Positions 1-9,734 of a DNA stretch of 64,000 nt are shown here, piece by piece (position 1 is the stretch's first letter; each line of letters opens with the position of its first letter). This DNA comes from Firmicutes bacterium OM04-13BH. Its GTDB lineage: Bacteria; Bacillota; Clostridia; Lachnospirales; Lachnospiraceae. Made by a program: the position numbers and the translations under genes. The notes under the pieces were generated by a model, which was given only the letters and a program-made list of their open reading frames with translations, was not told the origin of the DNA and searched no databases. The stretch is taken from contig QULP01000010.1 in assembly GCA_003481745.1 (NCBI GenBank), positions 43,238-107,237 on the forward strand. The letters are read 5' to 3'.

Positions 1-905
1 TCAGGGTCAATTAAACCATCTTCGTACATTTTGTGGAACATTGTGAGGTATTCTTTGTATTCGTCTGTTGTATCAGCGAAGTAGAATTCTCCTTTATCAA
101 AGTCAAATTTTGTACCATCTTTTAAGCCCCAGTCACCACCGTCATTGGAGTAACCACCTGTTACATTATAAACTGTTGCAGCGATATTCATGGTACTTCC
201 GAACCCAAATCCATCAGACCATACATAATCTGCTTTTGTATATTCTTTTACTTTCTTTAATGCTTCATAAAAGTCATCCCATGTCCAGGAGCTTTCATTT
301 GAAAGGTCTACACCGGCTGCTTCAAATACATCTTTACGAATTGCAAGAGAGTAACCACCGGCTGTTGTCTCCCACATACCCGGCAGACGATAGTATTTAC
401 CGTTGGATGCCAGAATCTGCTGTAAGTCGTCTTCCATGCCCCAGTCTTTTACGCATTTTTGATAGTTCGGCATGTACTGAACCCAGTCACTGATTGGAAC
501 AATCTGACCGCTGTCTTCGTAAGCAGTAGAATCATAAGTTTTTGGAATGATGTAAGGAGCACTACCACTGTTTACAGAAGCAGAAACTTTATCATTGTAG
601 TCTGTTCTTGCAACGATTGTCAGGTCAAATGTTACATTTGTTTTTTCTTCGATTGCTTTCCAAAGTAACCAGTCCTCATTGTAAGGGTAGTTTTCATGGT
701 CAGAGTACATCATGGAATATTTTACTGCTTCGTCTGAATGGAAAGTTTCGTCTTCTCCATAAGTGTAATCAAGGTCTTTGTCTGCATCTTCTGCTGAAAG
801 AGTCGGTCCGTCTTTGCTGTCTGATGATTTGCTGCCGCCACAGCCTGCTAATGTAGTGCCAGCCATAGCTAACACAAGTGTCATTGCTACGAGTTTCTTT
901 TTCAT
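1..905 (-). CDS. Sugar ABC transporter substrate-binding lipoprotein (3' end outside window)
   Basis: This gene is cut by the window start, so only the N-terminal ~301 residues are visible. It begins at an ATG at 905 with an AGGAGG-like site just upstream. The protein starts with a basic signal peptide and a lipobox (LAGCG), so it should be lipid-anchored outside the membrane. The body reads like a family 1 extracellular solute-binding protein of the LplA type, with a region resembling 'MYSDHENYPYNEDW'. It follows two LplB/LplC-like permease genes on the same strand and is probably their binding component, taking up an oligosaccharide released by the GH2 enzyme upstream. The family call is firm; the ligand is unknown. 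Confidence 0.85.
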   Translation of the reverse strand, partial: MKKKLVAMTLVLAMAGTTLAGCGGSKSSDSKDGPTLSAEDADKDLDYTYGEDETFHSDEAVKYSMMYSDHENYPYNEDWLLWKAIEEKTNVTFDLTIVARTDYNDKVSASVNSGSAPYIIPKTYDSTAYEDSGQIVPISDWVQYMPNYQKCVKDWGMEDDLQQILASNGKYYRLPGMWETTAGGYSLAIRKDVFEAAGVDLSNESSWTWDDFYEALKKVKEYTKADYVWSDGFGFGSTMNIAATVYNVTGGYSNDGGDWGLKDGTKFDFDKGEFYFADTTDEYKEYLTMFHKMYEDGLIDP

Positions 906-1000
906 AATTACCTCCTTAAGTTATGATTTTTTAACGTACGTTTAATCATACGCAATTCACATAGTTAAATTATAAATTTCCTTAAAATTTCCTTATATGC

Positions 1001-1020
1001 GGGTACGCCTTGGCGTACCC
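1001..1020. terminator. Perfect 9-bp hairpin between permease and binding-protein genes
   Basis: GGGTACGCC and GGCGTACCC form a perfect inverted repeat with a two-base loop in the gap between the second permease and the binding-protein gene. No clear U-run follows on the minus strand. It may be an mRNA-stabilising or partial-termination hairpin that sets the binding protein at a different level from the permeases. Confidence 0.45.
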
Positions 1021-1039
1021 TGTTAAAACTTGTTAAGTA

Positions 1040-1912
1040 TCAGCCTTTTACTGCTCCGATTGTCATACCCTGTACAAAGTATTTCTGTACGAATGGATAA
1101 ACACAGATAATCGGGATAGATGTTAATACCATGGTTGCAGATTTTACAGTTGCCTGTACACTACTTGCATCGGAAGAACCGATTTCCGTATTATTTGCCC
1201 CCTCTACTAACTGTCTTACATACAGAGCAACCGGCCATTTGTCTTTTGAATCTAAGTACAACATTGGCGTGAACCATTCATTCCACATGGTTACCATATA
1301 GAACAGACACATGGTTGCAATGATTGGTTTGGATAACGGAATAATGATTTTTAAGAAAATCTGATAAGTATTCATTCCGTCGATTGCTGCTGCTTCTTCA
1401 AGTTCTTCCGGAAGTCCTGCGAAGAAAGATTTCATAACCAGTAAGTTGAATGTACTGATTGCATTTGGAAGAATGATTGACCACATACTGTCCTGAAGAC
1501 CTAACCACTGTGTGATTACGATATAGTTTGGAATCATACCACCTGCAAAATACATGGTGAATACAACTAACGGTGTAATTACTTTGTTTAATCTTAATCT
1601 TGGCTTTGACAGCGGATATGCAATCAGCGCTGTACATGCTACAGAGATAAAAGTTCCGACTACTGTATAAAAAATGGTATTTCCATAGTAACGGAAGAAC
1701 TGATTATCTCTTAAGATATATTTGTAAGTGTTTACGTTAAATCCGATTGGATAAAAAGTAACTTTTCCGGCACTTGCAGCAGCATCACTGCTGAATGACT
1801 GTGCTACAAGATATACAAAAGGATACAGGGTAATAAAGATGACAAAAATCATAATAATCGTATTGATTACCTGAAAGGCACGATATCCTTTTGTTGGTTT
1901 CATATTGTTCAT
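1040..1912 (-). CDS. Carbohydrate ABC transporter permease, LplC/MalG type
   Basis: This is an integral-membrane permease of about 290 residues with six predicted membrane segments. It carries the EAA loop that contacts the ATPase, visible as 'EEAAAIDGMNTYQIFLKI' about two thirds along, and the typical C-terminal end MTIGAVKG. The open frame continues upstream to 1987, but the ATG at 1912 is preferred: it avoids a 56-base overlap with the preceding gene and lies behind an AAAGGAG/AGGAA site. It pairs with the permease just upstream, 19 bases away. No ATPase gene lies nearby. These systems usually share an MsmX-like ATPase encoded elsewhere. Confidence 0.9.
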   Translation of the reverse strand: MNNMKPTKGYRAFQVINTIIMIFVIFITLYPFVYLVAQSFSSDAAASAGKVTFYPIGFNVNTYKYILRDNQFFRYYGNTIFYTVVGTFISVACTALIAYPLSKPRLRLNKVITPLVVFTMYFAGGMIPNYIVITQWLGLQDSMWSIILPNAISTFNLLVMKSFFAGLPEELEEAAAIDGMNTYQIFLKIIIPLSKPIIATMCLFYMVTMWNEWFTPMLYLDSKDKWPVALYVRQLVEGANNTEIGSSDASSVQATVKSATMVLTSIPIICVYPFVQKYFVQGMTIGAVKG

Positions 1913-1931
1913 TTTCTTCCTGTACTCCTTT

Positions 1932-2900
1932 CTACCATAATGATGTTTCTGTAAATTTCTTAGATAAGAAGTTCGCAGATGTAACAAGAATCAGACCAAT
2001 TACACCTTCAAACAGACCAACTGCTGCGGCGTAACTGAAGTTACCACCTGTAATACCCATTCTGTATACCAAAGTTCCGATGATGTCGGCTCTCTGCTGA
2101 TTCAGTGGGTTGTATAATAACAAGATTTTCTGCATATTACTTGATGTTACGATACCACCGATATCCATGATTAACAGGGTCATGATTGTTGGCATGATTC
2201 CCGGAATTGTTACATGAATAACCTGCTGGAATCTTCCTGCACCATCCATAGATGCTGCTTCATATAATTCAGTGTTAATACCTGTCATTGCTGCCAGATA
2301 AAGGATTGTACCCCATCCTAATGCCTGCCATACACCAGATGCGATGTATACAAAATCGAACCAACCTGGTTCAGACATAAATGCGATTTTATCAGCTCCA
2401 AACATATGAATCAGTTTATTGACTGGTCCTTCTGCTGCTAACAGTTCTTTTACCATACCACAAACAACTACGAGTGAGATAAAGTGTGGCAGATAAGAAA
2501 TCGTCTGCACTGATTTTTTCCACATTTTCTTTCTGATTTCATTCAGAAGAAGTGCAAAGATTAAAGTAACCGGGAAACGCACTAATAAATATCCGATACT
2601 TAATCTCAGTGTGTTCCAAAATGCCTGCCAGAACTGAGGGTCTTTGATAAACTGTTCAAAGTACCGAAATCCTACCCAATATTCACCAAGGATATTCGGA
2701 CCTCCCTTATAGCGTCTGAAAGCAATGATATTTCCGACTACCGGTACATACTTAAAAATAATGTAATATAAAAGAGGGATAATCATTAAAGAATATAATC
2801 TCCACTCTTTTTTAATATGTCTCAGCAGTGAATGTTCTTTTGTATTAACTGCTATCTGACCCGACTGCGGAACCTGTACATTGTCTTTCTGTTTTTTCAT
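1932..2900 (-). CDS. Carbohydrate ABC transporter permease, LplB type
   Basis: The protein of about 322 residues has a basic cytoplasmic N-terminus ('KKEWRLYSLMIIPLLYYIIF') and then six predicted membrane helices. The EAA loop reads 'YEAASMDGAGRFQQVIHVTI'. It matches the LplB/MalF-like half of a di- or oligosaccharide importer. The ATG at 2900 is chosen over 2921 because GGGAGGAG sits seven bases before it. It is the first gene of the transporter operon (permease, permease, binding protein), separated from the upstream GH2 gene by a terminator and about 300 bases of putative control region. The family is certain; the substrate is not. Confidence 0.9.
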   Translation of the reverse strand: MKKQKDNVQVPQSGQIAVNTKEHSLLRHIKKEWRLYSLMIIPLLYYIIFKYVPVVGNIIAFRRYKGGPNILGEYWVGFRYFEQFIKDPQFWQAFWNTLRLSIGYLLVRFPVTLIFALLLNEIRKKMWKKSVQTISYLPHFISLVVVCGMVKELLAAEGPVNKLIHMFGADKIAFMSEPGWFDFVYIASGVWQALGWGTILYLAAMTGINTELYEAASMDGAGRFQQVIHVTIPGIMPTIMTLLIMDIGGIVTSSNMQKILLLYNPLNQQRADIIGTLVYRMGITGGNFSYAAAVGLFEGVIGLILVTSANFLSKKFTETSLW

Positions 2901-3160
2901 TTCGTTGCTCCTCCCTTTCAACTAAACTTTCTTGTGTTCCACTTGATAAACCAATTATATCGTACGGTTAGCGCTTATGCATTTCTTTTTTTGCCATTAT
3001 TTTAGCAACATGTGCATAATACTTGTATGTTTTTATGCATTTTCCCATTTGGCTAGTCACATCTTGCTAAAAAATGCCCGATTTTTGCTATTTCTTCTGG
3101 CTATTTTCTATATCTTTCCTCATAAATTGCTCACATCTTGCGAATTAACACCTTAATAAA
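2901..3160 (-). promoter_or_regulatory. Control region of the permease operon with repeated GCAAGATGTGA boxes
   Basis: This gap before the transporter operon contains no convincing reading frame. On the minus strand the 11-mer GCAAGATGTGA occurs twice, at 3131-3141 and 3057-3067, 74 bases apart. ATGCAT-like palindromes lie between 2975 and 3040. The spacing suggests regulator-binding sites, perhaps for the AraC-type protein at 8674-9576, but that is inference. Confidence 0.45.
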
Positions 3161-3197
3161 AACAAGGACTGCCTGTTTTTCCCATGCAGTCCCTGTC
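3160..3197 (-). terminator. Terminator after the GH2 gene
   Basis: AGGACTGC (3165-3172) pairs with GCAGTCCC (3186-3193). On the minus strand the stem is followed by a U-rich run. It separates the hydrolase transcript from the transporter operon. Confidence 0.75.
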
Positions 3198-3204
3198 TTA
3201 TTTT

Positions 3205-6200
3205 TTATGCTTCGCAAAAACAGATACTCGTAAAGTTAAAGTTGCTTCCCGGAAGGAATACCAGACTTACATCGTTAACTCCGTAAATCGGTTCTATCTC
3301 AAAGCTCTGTTTCGTCTTTGTTCCCATAAATTCAACCATTCTCTGTTCTTCAACTCCATCTTTGGCAAATTTCAGAATAATCGTATTCTTTTCAAGCGGA
3401 GTACTTCCACAAATTACAAGACTCTTTGTTCCTTTTTCGCCAAAATCCATCTGCTCAAAACGAATGGTAACGTTATTTCCAATCTGATGAATTTCTTCTC
3501 CTGCACGTTCAAAGCTGTCTCCGTAAATCTTGTCACATTCTCCTGCCACAAGTATCTGCCATGCACGATTATAGCGTTTAAACCAGAATCCTTTGATATG
3601 AACCTTCTCACGAAGTACAAAGCAGATTTCGCTGATTCCACGCAATCTCTTATTCAAATGGAAAGTTTCTAACTGATAAACATTCCACATTTTTGGCTTT
3701 TGATAAATAAATTTGCCAAGCAGACTGCCTCCTTCATCCGGCATGCCTTCATAAATTTCAATTTCATAAGGGTCATCGGTCAGTGCAAAAACCGGAACGG
3801 TAATTTCGTCAGAACCATACACGCCAAAGTCAATATTTCTAAATCCAACCTGACTTTCTCCATCTCTTGCAGTCGCCACTCCATGTTCATTCCCGTTTCC
3901 GATTTCACCTTTGCTGTAGTTATACAGACCGGCACTTACAAATTCATAAGGGTCGGTAAAGGCTTTTCCAAGTCCTGTAATAATAAATTCCAGGGAAGAA
4001 ATAATACAGATATGGTCTGTTCCGCTCTTTGACATACAGCGAAGTCTGAAATTCCCATCACTCTTTGCGGTTACTTTTACGCGACCGTACCCGATTTCTT
4101 CAATTGTTGCAATCTTTAACGGAATCCCCGCATCATCTACAATACTCCAGATTAATTCTTTATCTTTTGCATTTGCCGGACTAAAATGTGCTTTTACGAT
4201 CGTTTCCTGATTTTCTTCATGCAGATGCAGACCATTTTCGCTTTCCAGATAAATGTTTCTCACTTCCACATCCTCTGTTTTTTCCGGTTCTGCTTTTCTT
4301 ACTCCTTCATAAGCAAGCAGACTGATTCCTTCTCTTACTTTTGCTTCTTTTACCGGAATGACCAGTTCTTTTGTTTTCATTCCTGCACTGCTGACACGGA
4401 TTTTTAAATCTCCTGCTTTGTCTTTTGTCTTAAATACTGCTAAGAGTTTTCCGCTGAATAACCTTCGACTTCCGGAAGTATACTGCTCGGTATCGGTACT
4501 GTCTCCATTATCTGTTCCAACTAAGACTCCGGCGCCTTCCGCTTCAATCCAGACACGGTTGTTTGCATTTTGAACCGGATATCCGTCTTTATCTCTCATT
4601 GAAATTTCTACAAATAATAAATCTTCACCGTCTGCAAGCAGTTCACTTTCGGATGCGTTTAAGCAGATTTTTTCCGCATCTTTAAACGAATGTTGAACAT
4701 CTTCTGCGATTTCATTTCCTTCTTCGTCACAGGCAACCGCACGCAGTTCGCCCTCTTCATAAGGAATCTGCCAGTGTCCGGCAAGCTGTTTTCCACTCTT
4801 TGCATCTAATGTACAGATTCCCTGACTCTTGCCATTAAAAATCAATTCCACAACCGGCGCATTGGAGCAGACTCTTACATCAATAAACTGTCCGTCATTA
4901 AAATCCCAGTATGGGAAAATATGCACAAATGGTTCTTTTCTATAATCGACCCATCCCGCCTTATATAAATAGAAAGAATCCTTAAAAAATCCGGCTGTAT
5001 CAATCTGTCCAAAATAAGAATTTTTTGTGTGATACGGAGTCGGCTCTCCGATATAGTCAAATCCGGTCCAAATAAACTGTCCACAGGAATACGGATGTTC
5101 TGCTTCTGCCTGAATACATGCTTCAACCGATTTTGCACCCCAGCTTGTTGTGGAATTTCCAAGAGCAGAACACTGCTCATCTTCATCTGTCAGTACAGAC
5201 TGGCGGTATGGGAAATGATAGATTCCACGGCTCTGTACAATCGAAGCAGTCTCACTTCCATAAATGACCCATTCCGGATGATTTTTATGGTGGTCTGCAT
5301 AATATTTCTCTCCATAGTTATATCCGGCATTTTTTACGATATCCGCACATTTCTGTGCATTTTCCCACGGCATATAGTTCGAACCAATCGTCACTTCGGC
5401 ATTGTTTCTCGGGTCGTATTTTCGTACTTCTTCTATTAAAATACGAGTCCAGTACTGTCCCTTATCACCGACATGGGTATCATAAATTTCGTTTCCGATA
5501 CTCCACATCATCAGACTTGGATGATTTCTGTCACGTTTCACCCAGTTTTTGACATCTCTTTCATACCATTCAGGGAAAAATCTTGCATAATCATACGGAT
5601 TCTTAGAAGATTCCCACATATCAAAAGCTTCTGTCACAATCAAAAGTCCCATCTCATCTGCCAGTTCCATGACTTCCGGTGCCGGCATATTGTGAGAAAG
5701 ACGGACTGCATTGGTTCCCATCTCTTTTAAGAGTTCAAATTTTCTTCTCATTGCCTTTTTATGAAAAGCAGTTCCAAGACATCCCAGGTCATGATGGTCA
5801 CAGACACCGTTTAATTTTACTTTTCTTCCATTTAATAAAAATCCCTGATTTGGATTCAATTCAATTGTACGGAAACCGACATTCTGCACTTCCTGCTCAA
5901 TTAATTCTGTTCCCTTATATAAAGAAACGATTAAATCATAATAATCCGGATGTTCTACATCCCAGATATCCGGGTGGTTCACTTTTGCCTTTAAATAATG
6001 CACATAAATACCGTCTTCTTTTGTTATGGTCTCTTCCCCGGCAAGTTTCTGAATCGTTTCTGAATTTTTTGCTTTTAATTCATAAACTACCTGCAGTTCG
6101 CTTGTTGCTTCAACCTCGGCATCAATCTCTACCTGCCATATATTTTCATCTTCTTTTTTGGCTGAAAAATAAATTCCATCTGATACAAAATGTTCCAAAG

Positions 6201-6627
6201 GAAGCCTCTTTAACCATACATTACGATAAATTCCGGCTCCGGTATACCAACGGCTGTTTGGAGTCTGAAAAGTAATCGATACAAAGATTTCATTCTCGCC
6301 GTCTTTTAACAGGTTCGTAACGTCTACTTCAAATGTCGTGTATCCATATTTCCATTCTCCCGCCTGTACTCCATTTACATAGATACGGCTGTCCATGTAA
6401 ATTCCATCAAACCGAAGTACGACCAGTTCTTCTTCCTCTTTTGTCCAGTTGAATTTCTTGTGATACCAGCCCATTCCGTCTTCGTATAAATTTTCCACCT
6501 GGGAAATCATCCAGTCATGCGGGATTCCTACTGCATAAAAATCCTGCATTTTTTTCTGTACCTGTTCTAAGCTTGTCTCAAGGGGCTGTTTACAAAACTC
6601 CCATCCATCATTAAATAATCGTTTCAT
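3205..6627 (-). CDS. Glycoside hydrolase family 2 protein (beta-galactosidase/beta-glucuronidase-like), 1140 aa
   Basis: A large retaining glycosidase. The N-terminal part has the GH2 sugar-binding jelly roll and immunoglobulin-like domain, including 'NSRWYTGAGIYRNVWL'. A TIM barrel follows. The acid/base Glu380 lies in 'WSIGNEIYDTH' and the nucleophile Glu459 in 'YGSETASIVQSRG'. The C-terminal half has further beta-sandwich segments, a Big-like region around residues 800-880 and a probable carbohydrate-binding module near 900-1010. There is no signal peptide, so the enzyme is probably cytoplasmic and acts on imported oligosaccharides. It is the second gene of an operon with the sialate O-acetylesterase-like gene, 50 bases downstream of it. 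The precise sugar specificity cannot be read from sequence alone. Confidence 0.9.
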   Translation of the reverse strand: MKRLFNDGWEFCKQPLETSLEQVQKKMQDFYAVGIPHDWMISQVENLYEDGMGWYHKKFNWTKEEEELVVLRFDGIYMDSRIYVNGVQAGEWKYGYTTFEVDVTNLLKDGENEIFVSITFQTPNSRWYTGAGIYRNVWLKRLPLEHFVSDGIYFSAKKEDENIWQVEIDAEVEATSELQVVYELKAKNSETIQKLAGEETITKEDGIYVHYLKAKVNHPDIWDVEHPDYYDLIVSLYKGTELIEQEVQNVGFRTIELNPNQGFLLNGRKVKLNGVCDHHDLGCLGTAFHKKAMRRKFELLKEMGTNAVRLSHNMPAPEVMELADEMGLLIVTEAFDMWESSKNPYDYARFFPEWYERDVKNWVKRDRNHPSLMMWSIGNEIYDTHVGDKGQYWTRILIEEVRKYDPRNNAEVTIGSNYMPWENAQKCADIVKNAGYNYGEKYYADHHKNHPEWVIYGSETASIVQSRGIYHFPYRQSVLTDEDEQCSALGNSTTSWGAKSVEACIQAEAEHPYSCGQFIWTGFDYIGEPTPYHTKNSYFGQIDTAGFFKDSFYLYKAGWVDYRKEPFVHIFPYWDFNDGQFIDVRVCSNAPVVELIFNGKSQGICTLDAKSGKQLAGHWQIPYEEGELRAVACDEEGNEIAEDVQHSFKDAEKICLNASESELLADGEDLLFVEISMRDKDGYPVQNANNRVWIEAEGAGVLVGTDNGDSTDTEQYTSGSRRLFSGKLLAVFKTKDKAGDLKIRVSSAGMKTKELVIPVKEAKVREGISLLAYEGVRKAEPEKTEDVEVRNIYLESENGLHLHEENQETIVKAHFSPANAKDKELIWSIVDDAGIPLKIATIEEIGYGRVKVTAKSDGNFRLRCMSKSGTDHICIISSLEFIITGLGKAFTDPYEFVSAGLYNYSKGEIGNGNEHGVATARDGESQVGFRNIDFGVYGSDEITVPVFALTDDPYEIEIYEGMPDEGGSLLGKFIYQKPKMWNVYQLETFHLNKRLRGISEICFVLREKVHIKGFWFKRYNRAWQILVAGECDKIYGDSFERAGEEIHQIGNNVTIRFEQMDFGEKGTKSLVICGSTPLEKNTIILKFAKDGVEEQRMVEFMGTKTKQSFEIEPIYGVNDVSLVFLPGSNFNFTSICFCEA

Positions 6628-6677
6628 CTGCCGCTCCTGTTCCTTTACTTTTTTCTATCCGATTTAATCTTAATTCT

Positions 6678-8510
6678 CTACTTTATTTCTATCTCAAACG
6701 GAGCTGTCAAAAGTCCTTCTTTATTTTTTAACAGACCATCAAGTGGGGAATCCTTCCATGCATAACGCACTTTTTTAATTTCTTCTCCAAATACTTTTAC
6801 TTTCGTATCTTCAATTTCCGCTTTTGCCGGATAAAATACTCCATCTGCTTTTGCAGTTTCAAATTCATTTACGCTGTCTCCACAGACAATTTCCAGTGGC
6901 TGACCATCCTGTGTATCAAAAATAAATTCTACGCCATCTGCTGTTTTCTCATAAGAAATCAGCTTTGGTCCTTCACTGATAATCTCTTCTTTGTACATCA
7001 CTTTTCTTGCTGCAAGATAAGCACGGTGTGCCACACCTTTTTTATTAAGTGGATGCAAATCATTGTATTCTCCCAAATCTAAGTTTACAGTAACTGCCAC
7101 ATCTGGAAGTTTTGCTGCATTTTTCTGGGCTTCACGAATGACTGCCCATGCGCCATCTCCACGGTTATCCATTCCACAAGCCGGAAGCTGAATCACAATA
7201 AACGGCAGTTCTTCCTGTTTCCAATGTGCTCTCCAGTTCAAAATCATCTTCTGAATCAAATCTTCATAACTTTCCGGATACCACTCATTGGATTCTCCCT
7301 GATACCACAGCACTCCTTTTACGGTCATGTTGGTACACGGTGCAACCATTCCCTGATACATTCCGGTTGGCTGTCTTGTAATAAAGGTAAGTATCGGAGC
7401 CTGTTCGCTGACTACACGCACCTGATAGTCCCATGTTCCACGAAGGCTGATTTTTTCTCCTGATTCAAAACATACATCACAAGGTTTATCCGGAGTGATA
7501 CGACCTTTTCCATCACGACACTCCAGACGGATAAAGATTTCATTTTCTCCTGCCTTTAAAAGTCCCTCCGGTACCGGATAAATTCTTGGCGGAAAACAAT
7601 AACCGGTTTCTCCCACCTTTTCTCCGTTGATAAAGATACGGTCACTATCCACAAGCGTTCCCATTTTTAAAATTGCAGATTTTCCTGCCAGTTCTTTTGG
7701 CACTTCAAAAGTTCTCTTTAAATGTAGTAATCCACTGAAGTTTTCAAGTCCCTGTTTATCAAACCAGCCCGGAACTTCCAAGATGTTCCACGGTGCATCC
7801 TCTGTCTCTGCCTCTTTCTTTGAAAGCAGTTCATGCCATGCATTTTCTTTTTTATCCTGTGCACTGAGCAGATTTTCAATATATCCGTCTTGTGCAAAAC
7901 GCTCTTTTACTTCTAAAAACTCCGGGTAATCTGCCAAGGCTTCTTCACTCATCCATGCTTCTACCGGAGTTCCCCCTTTGCTGATGTTGATAATTCCGAC
8001 CGGAACCTGCTCTTTTTTCTGAATCATATATCCAAAGAAATATCCCAGTGCAGTTGTCTCTTCTAGTGGCATTCCCACACATTCATTCCAGCCTGCTTCT
8101 TTATGTTCTTTTAATGCCCCTGTAAACACCGGACATTCTTCCACTTTATACTGGTGTACCATTGCATTTCCCGGTTCATCCGGAAACATTTCACGCACTC
8201 TTGTAATCGGAAGTTCCATGTTAGACTGTCCAGAGCAGACAAATACATCTCCCACATAAACCTCTTTTACGACTGTCTCCTGTCCATCTTCACTTTTTAT
8301 GCTCAACACATAAGGACCACCTGTTTTTTCACAGGAAATTTCTGTCTCAAATGTTCCTTCCGCATCACATTTGGTTCTGTAAACTTTCTCCTGAAATGTA
8401 ACCTCAAGCTCTGCCTGTGGTTTGTACCATCCCCAAATTCTTGTTTTTTCTCCACGCTGTAATACACAGCCTTCCTGCAGAAGTTTTGGAAGTTTAATTG
8501 ACTGACTCAT
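6678..8510 (-). CDS. Sialate O-acetylesterase-like SGNH hydrolase, 610 aa
   Basis: The serine of the SGNH-type block I lies in GQSNM (Ser96). A second conserved block reads 'LWYQGESNEWYPES', and the catalytic Asp484-x-His486 is in 'NDLHPLNKKG'. Between them is a beta-rich insertion (about residues 240-350) resembling the jelly-roll insert of GH2-like domains, typical of this DUF303/SASA family. It probably removes acetyl groups from sialic acid or from acetylated plant glycans so that the GH2 enzyme downstream can act. No signal peptide is seen. A strong AAAGGAG lies before the ATG at 8510. This gene opens the hydrolase operon. Confidence 0.85.
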   Translation of the reverse strand: MSQSIKLPKLLQEGCVLQRGEKTRIWGWYKPQAELEVTFQEKVYRTKCDAEGTFETEISCEKTGGPYVLSIKSEDGQETVVKEVYVGDVFVCSGQSNMELPITRVREMFPDEPGNAMVHQYKVEECPVFTGALKEHKEAGWNECVGMPLEETTALGYFFGYMIQKKEQVPVGIINISKGGTPVEAWMSEEALADYPEFLEVKERFAQDGYIENLLSAQDKKENAWHELLSKKEAETEDAPWNILEVPGWFDKQGLENFSGLLHLKRTFEVPKELAGKSAILKMGTLVDSDRIFINGEKVGETGYCFPPRIYPVPEGLLKAGENEIFIRLECRDGKGRITPDKPCDVCFESGEKISLRGTWDYQVRVVSEQAPILTFITRQPTGMYQGMVAPCTNMTVKGVLWYQGESNEWYPESYEDLIQKMILNWRAHWKQEELPFIVIQLPACGMDNRGDGAWAVIREAQKNAAKLPDVAVTVNLDLGEYNDLHPLNKKGVAHRAYLAARKVMYKEEIISEGPKLISYEKTADGVEFIFDTQDGQPLEIVCGDSVNEFETAKADGVFYPAKAEIEDTKVKVFGEEIKKVRYAWKDSPLDGLLKNKEGLLTAPFEIEIK

Positions 8511-8648
8511 AACGGTCTCCTTTTTTCTACTCTATTCTGAATTTACTCGTTTCTTTATTTTACCCTTATCATAAAGGATTCCCTGTAAAAATTCTCCCTT
8601 AATGTTGCCGAGTGTTTCCCGATTCTTGCTTTCTTTTTATACAACAAA

Positions 8649-8680
8649 AATAAGAACCCCGAAAATGGGATTCTTATTTT
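8649..8680 (-). terminator. Terminator overlapping the end of the AraC-type gene
   Basis: AATAAGAACCC (8649-8659) pairs with GGGATTCTTATT (8667-8678), followed by a U-run on the minus strand. The hairpin includes the stop codon of the regulator gene. Confidence 0.75.
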
Positions 8681-9576
8681 TTCCTGCACATCTCATCGGT
8701 ACTGCTTTTTCCACGATACTCCGATGGTGAACATCCTTTTATTGATTTAAAGGTACGGTTAAATGCACTAATCGAAGAAAATCCGGAGCTCATTGCGATT
8801 TCCGTCACACTTTCTCCGGTCGTACTAAGCAATTCCTCTGCCTTTGAAATCCGCTTCTGATTCAGATATTCATAGAATGTCATATTCATACACTGCTTAA
8901 AAATCCTTGTAAAATGGAACTTGGAAAATCCACTGAATTCTGCCACCTCTTCCAAAGAAAGAGCTTCCTGATAGTGCTGATTAATATAATTACAGGCACT
9001 CATAATCGTTTCCATATATTCCTTTTTCTTTTCCGGATTATTTTCTGTGCGCAAAACCTGATTTTTATTCTTTCGACCTCCGCTTATAACATTTCGTCCG
9101 ATATGTACAAATATTTCAATTAATTTTGCGTAAATGACTGCATTAAAAAATGCCTTTTCCTCATCATACTCCACAATAATGGAATCCATCTGACGTTTTA
9201 CAAAACTGTATAATCTCTGCGTGTCTTCTTCCTCTGATAAATACAGCACAGGCGGAAGCACATTTAACAGTGTCTCCATTTCTTTTAACGAATATAATAA
9301 GTAGTCACTGAATTGTAAAATAATACGTTCCCCAGTTGGCGGTGCTTCCAATCCATGCAGTACACCCGGGTTGATAATTAAAATATCTCCTTCTTTTAAA
9401 CAATACTTTTTACTTCCGATAATCACGTTATATCCTTCATGAATCGGCATAATGATTTCAATTGCAGTATGCCAGTGCTCCGGGTAATCCTCGTAGTCTA
9501 CATTATGAAACAATCTAAGTCCTAATGGATTACCATAGTTGATTGTCTCGTGTGTTCCCTCTAAGATTTCTATCAT
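8674..9576 (-). CDS. AraC-family regulator with N-terminal cupin domain, 300 aa
   Basis: Residues 1-110 look like the AraC cupin sensor, including 'EHWHTAIEIIMPIHEGYNVI'. The C-terminal ~100 residues hold the double helix-turn-helix, with 'SLEEVAEFSGFSKFHFTRIF' and the signature 'TEIAMSSGFSSISAFNRTFK'. It sits just upstream of the hydrolase operon on the same strand but ends at its own terminator. It probably senses a sugar and activates the hydrolase and transporter operons. Direct evidence for the ligand is absent. Confidence 0.88.
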   Translation of the reverse strand: MIEILEGTHETINYGNPLGLRLFHNVDYEDYPEHWHTAIEIIMPIHEGYNVIIGSKKYCLKEGDILIINPGVLHGLEAPPTGERIILQFSDYLLYSLKEMETLLNVLPPVLYLSEEEDTQRLYSFVKRQMDSIIVEYDEEKAFFNAVIYAKLIEIFVHIGRNVISGGRKNKNQVLRTENNPEKKKEYMETIMSACNYINQHYQEALSLEEVAEFSGFSKFHFTRIFKQCMNMTFYEYLNQKRISKAEELLSTTGESVTEIAMSSGFSSISAFNRTFKSIKGCSPSEYRGKSSTDEMCRKK

Positions 9577-9695
9577 CCTTCGTATCCACCATCCCTATCT
9601 CATCTTTATAGATTTTGTTATCAAGTTCTCTATAACTAGTATACTAGCATGGTAGTTTTGGAAATTCAAGGTACTTTTTTCATTTTGCACGCAAA

Positions 9696-9733
9696 AATAG
9701 AGACTGTAGAACTTCTCTACAGCCTCTATCCAT
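9696..9733 (-). terminator. Terminator, second copy of a 38-bp duplicated hairpin
   Basis: The hairpin ATAGAGACTGTAGA / TCTACAGCCTCTAT with a five-base loop lies immediately after the SUKH gene stop. The same 38 bases occur at 10287-10324, on the other side of that gene, in the same orientation. Confidence 0.8.
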
Positions 9734-9734
9734 T

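Noticed and set aside
5679..6275. 198-codon plus-strand reading frame inside the GH2 gene
   Set aside because: It is an antisense shadow of a well-supported GH2 frame, has no ribosome site and its translation is of low complexity with no family resemblance.
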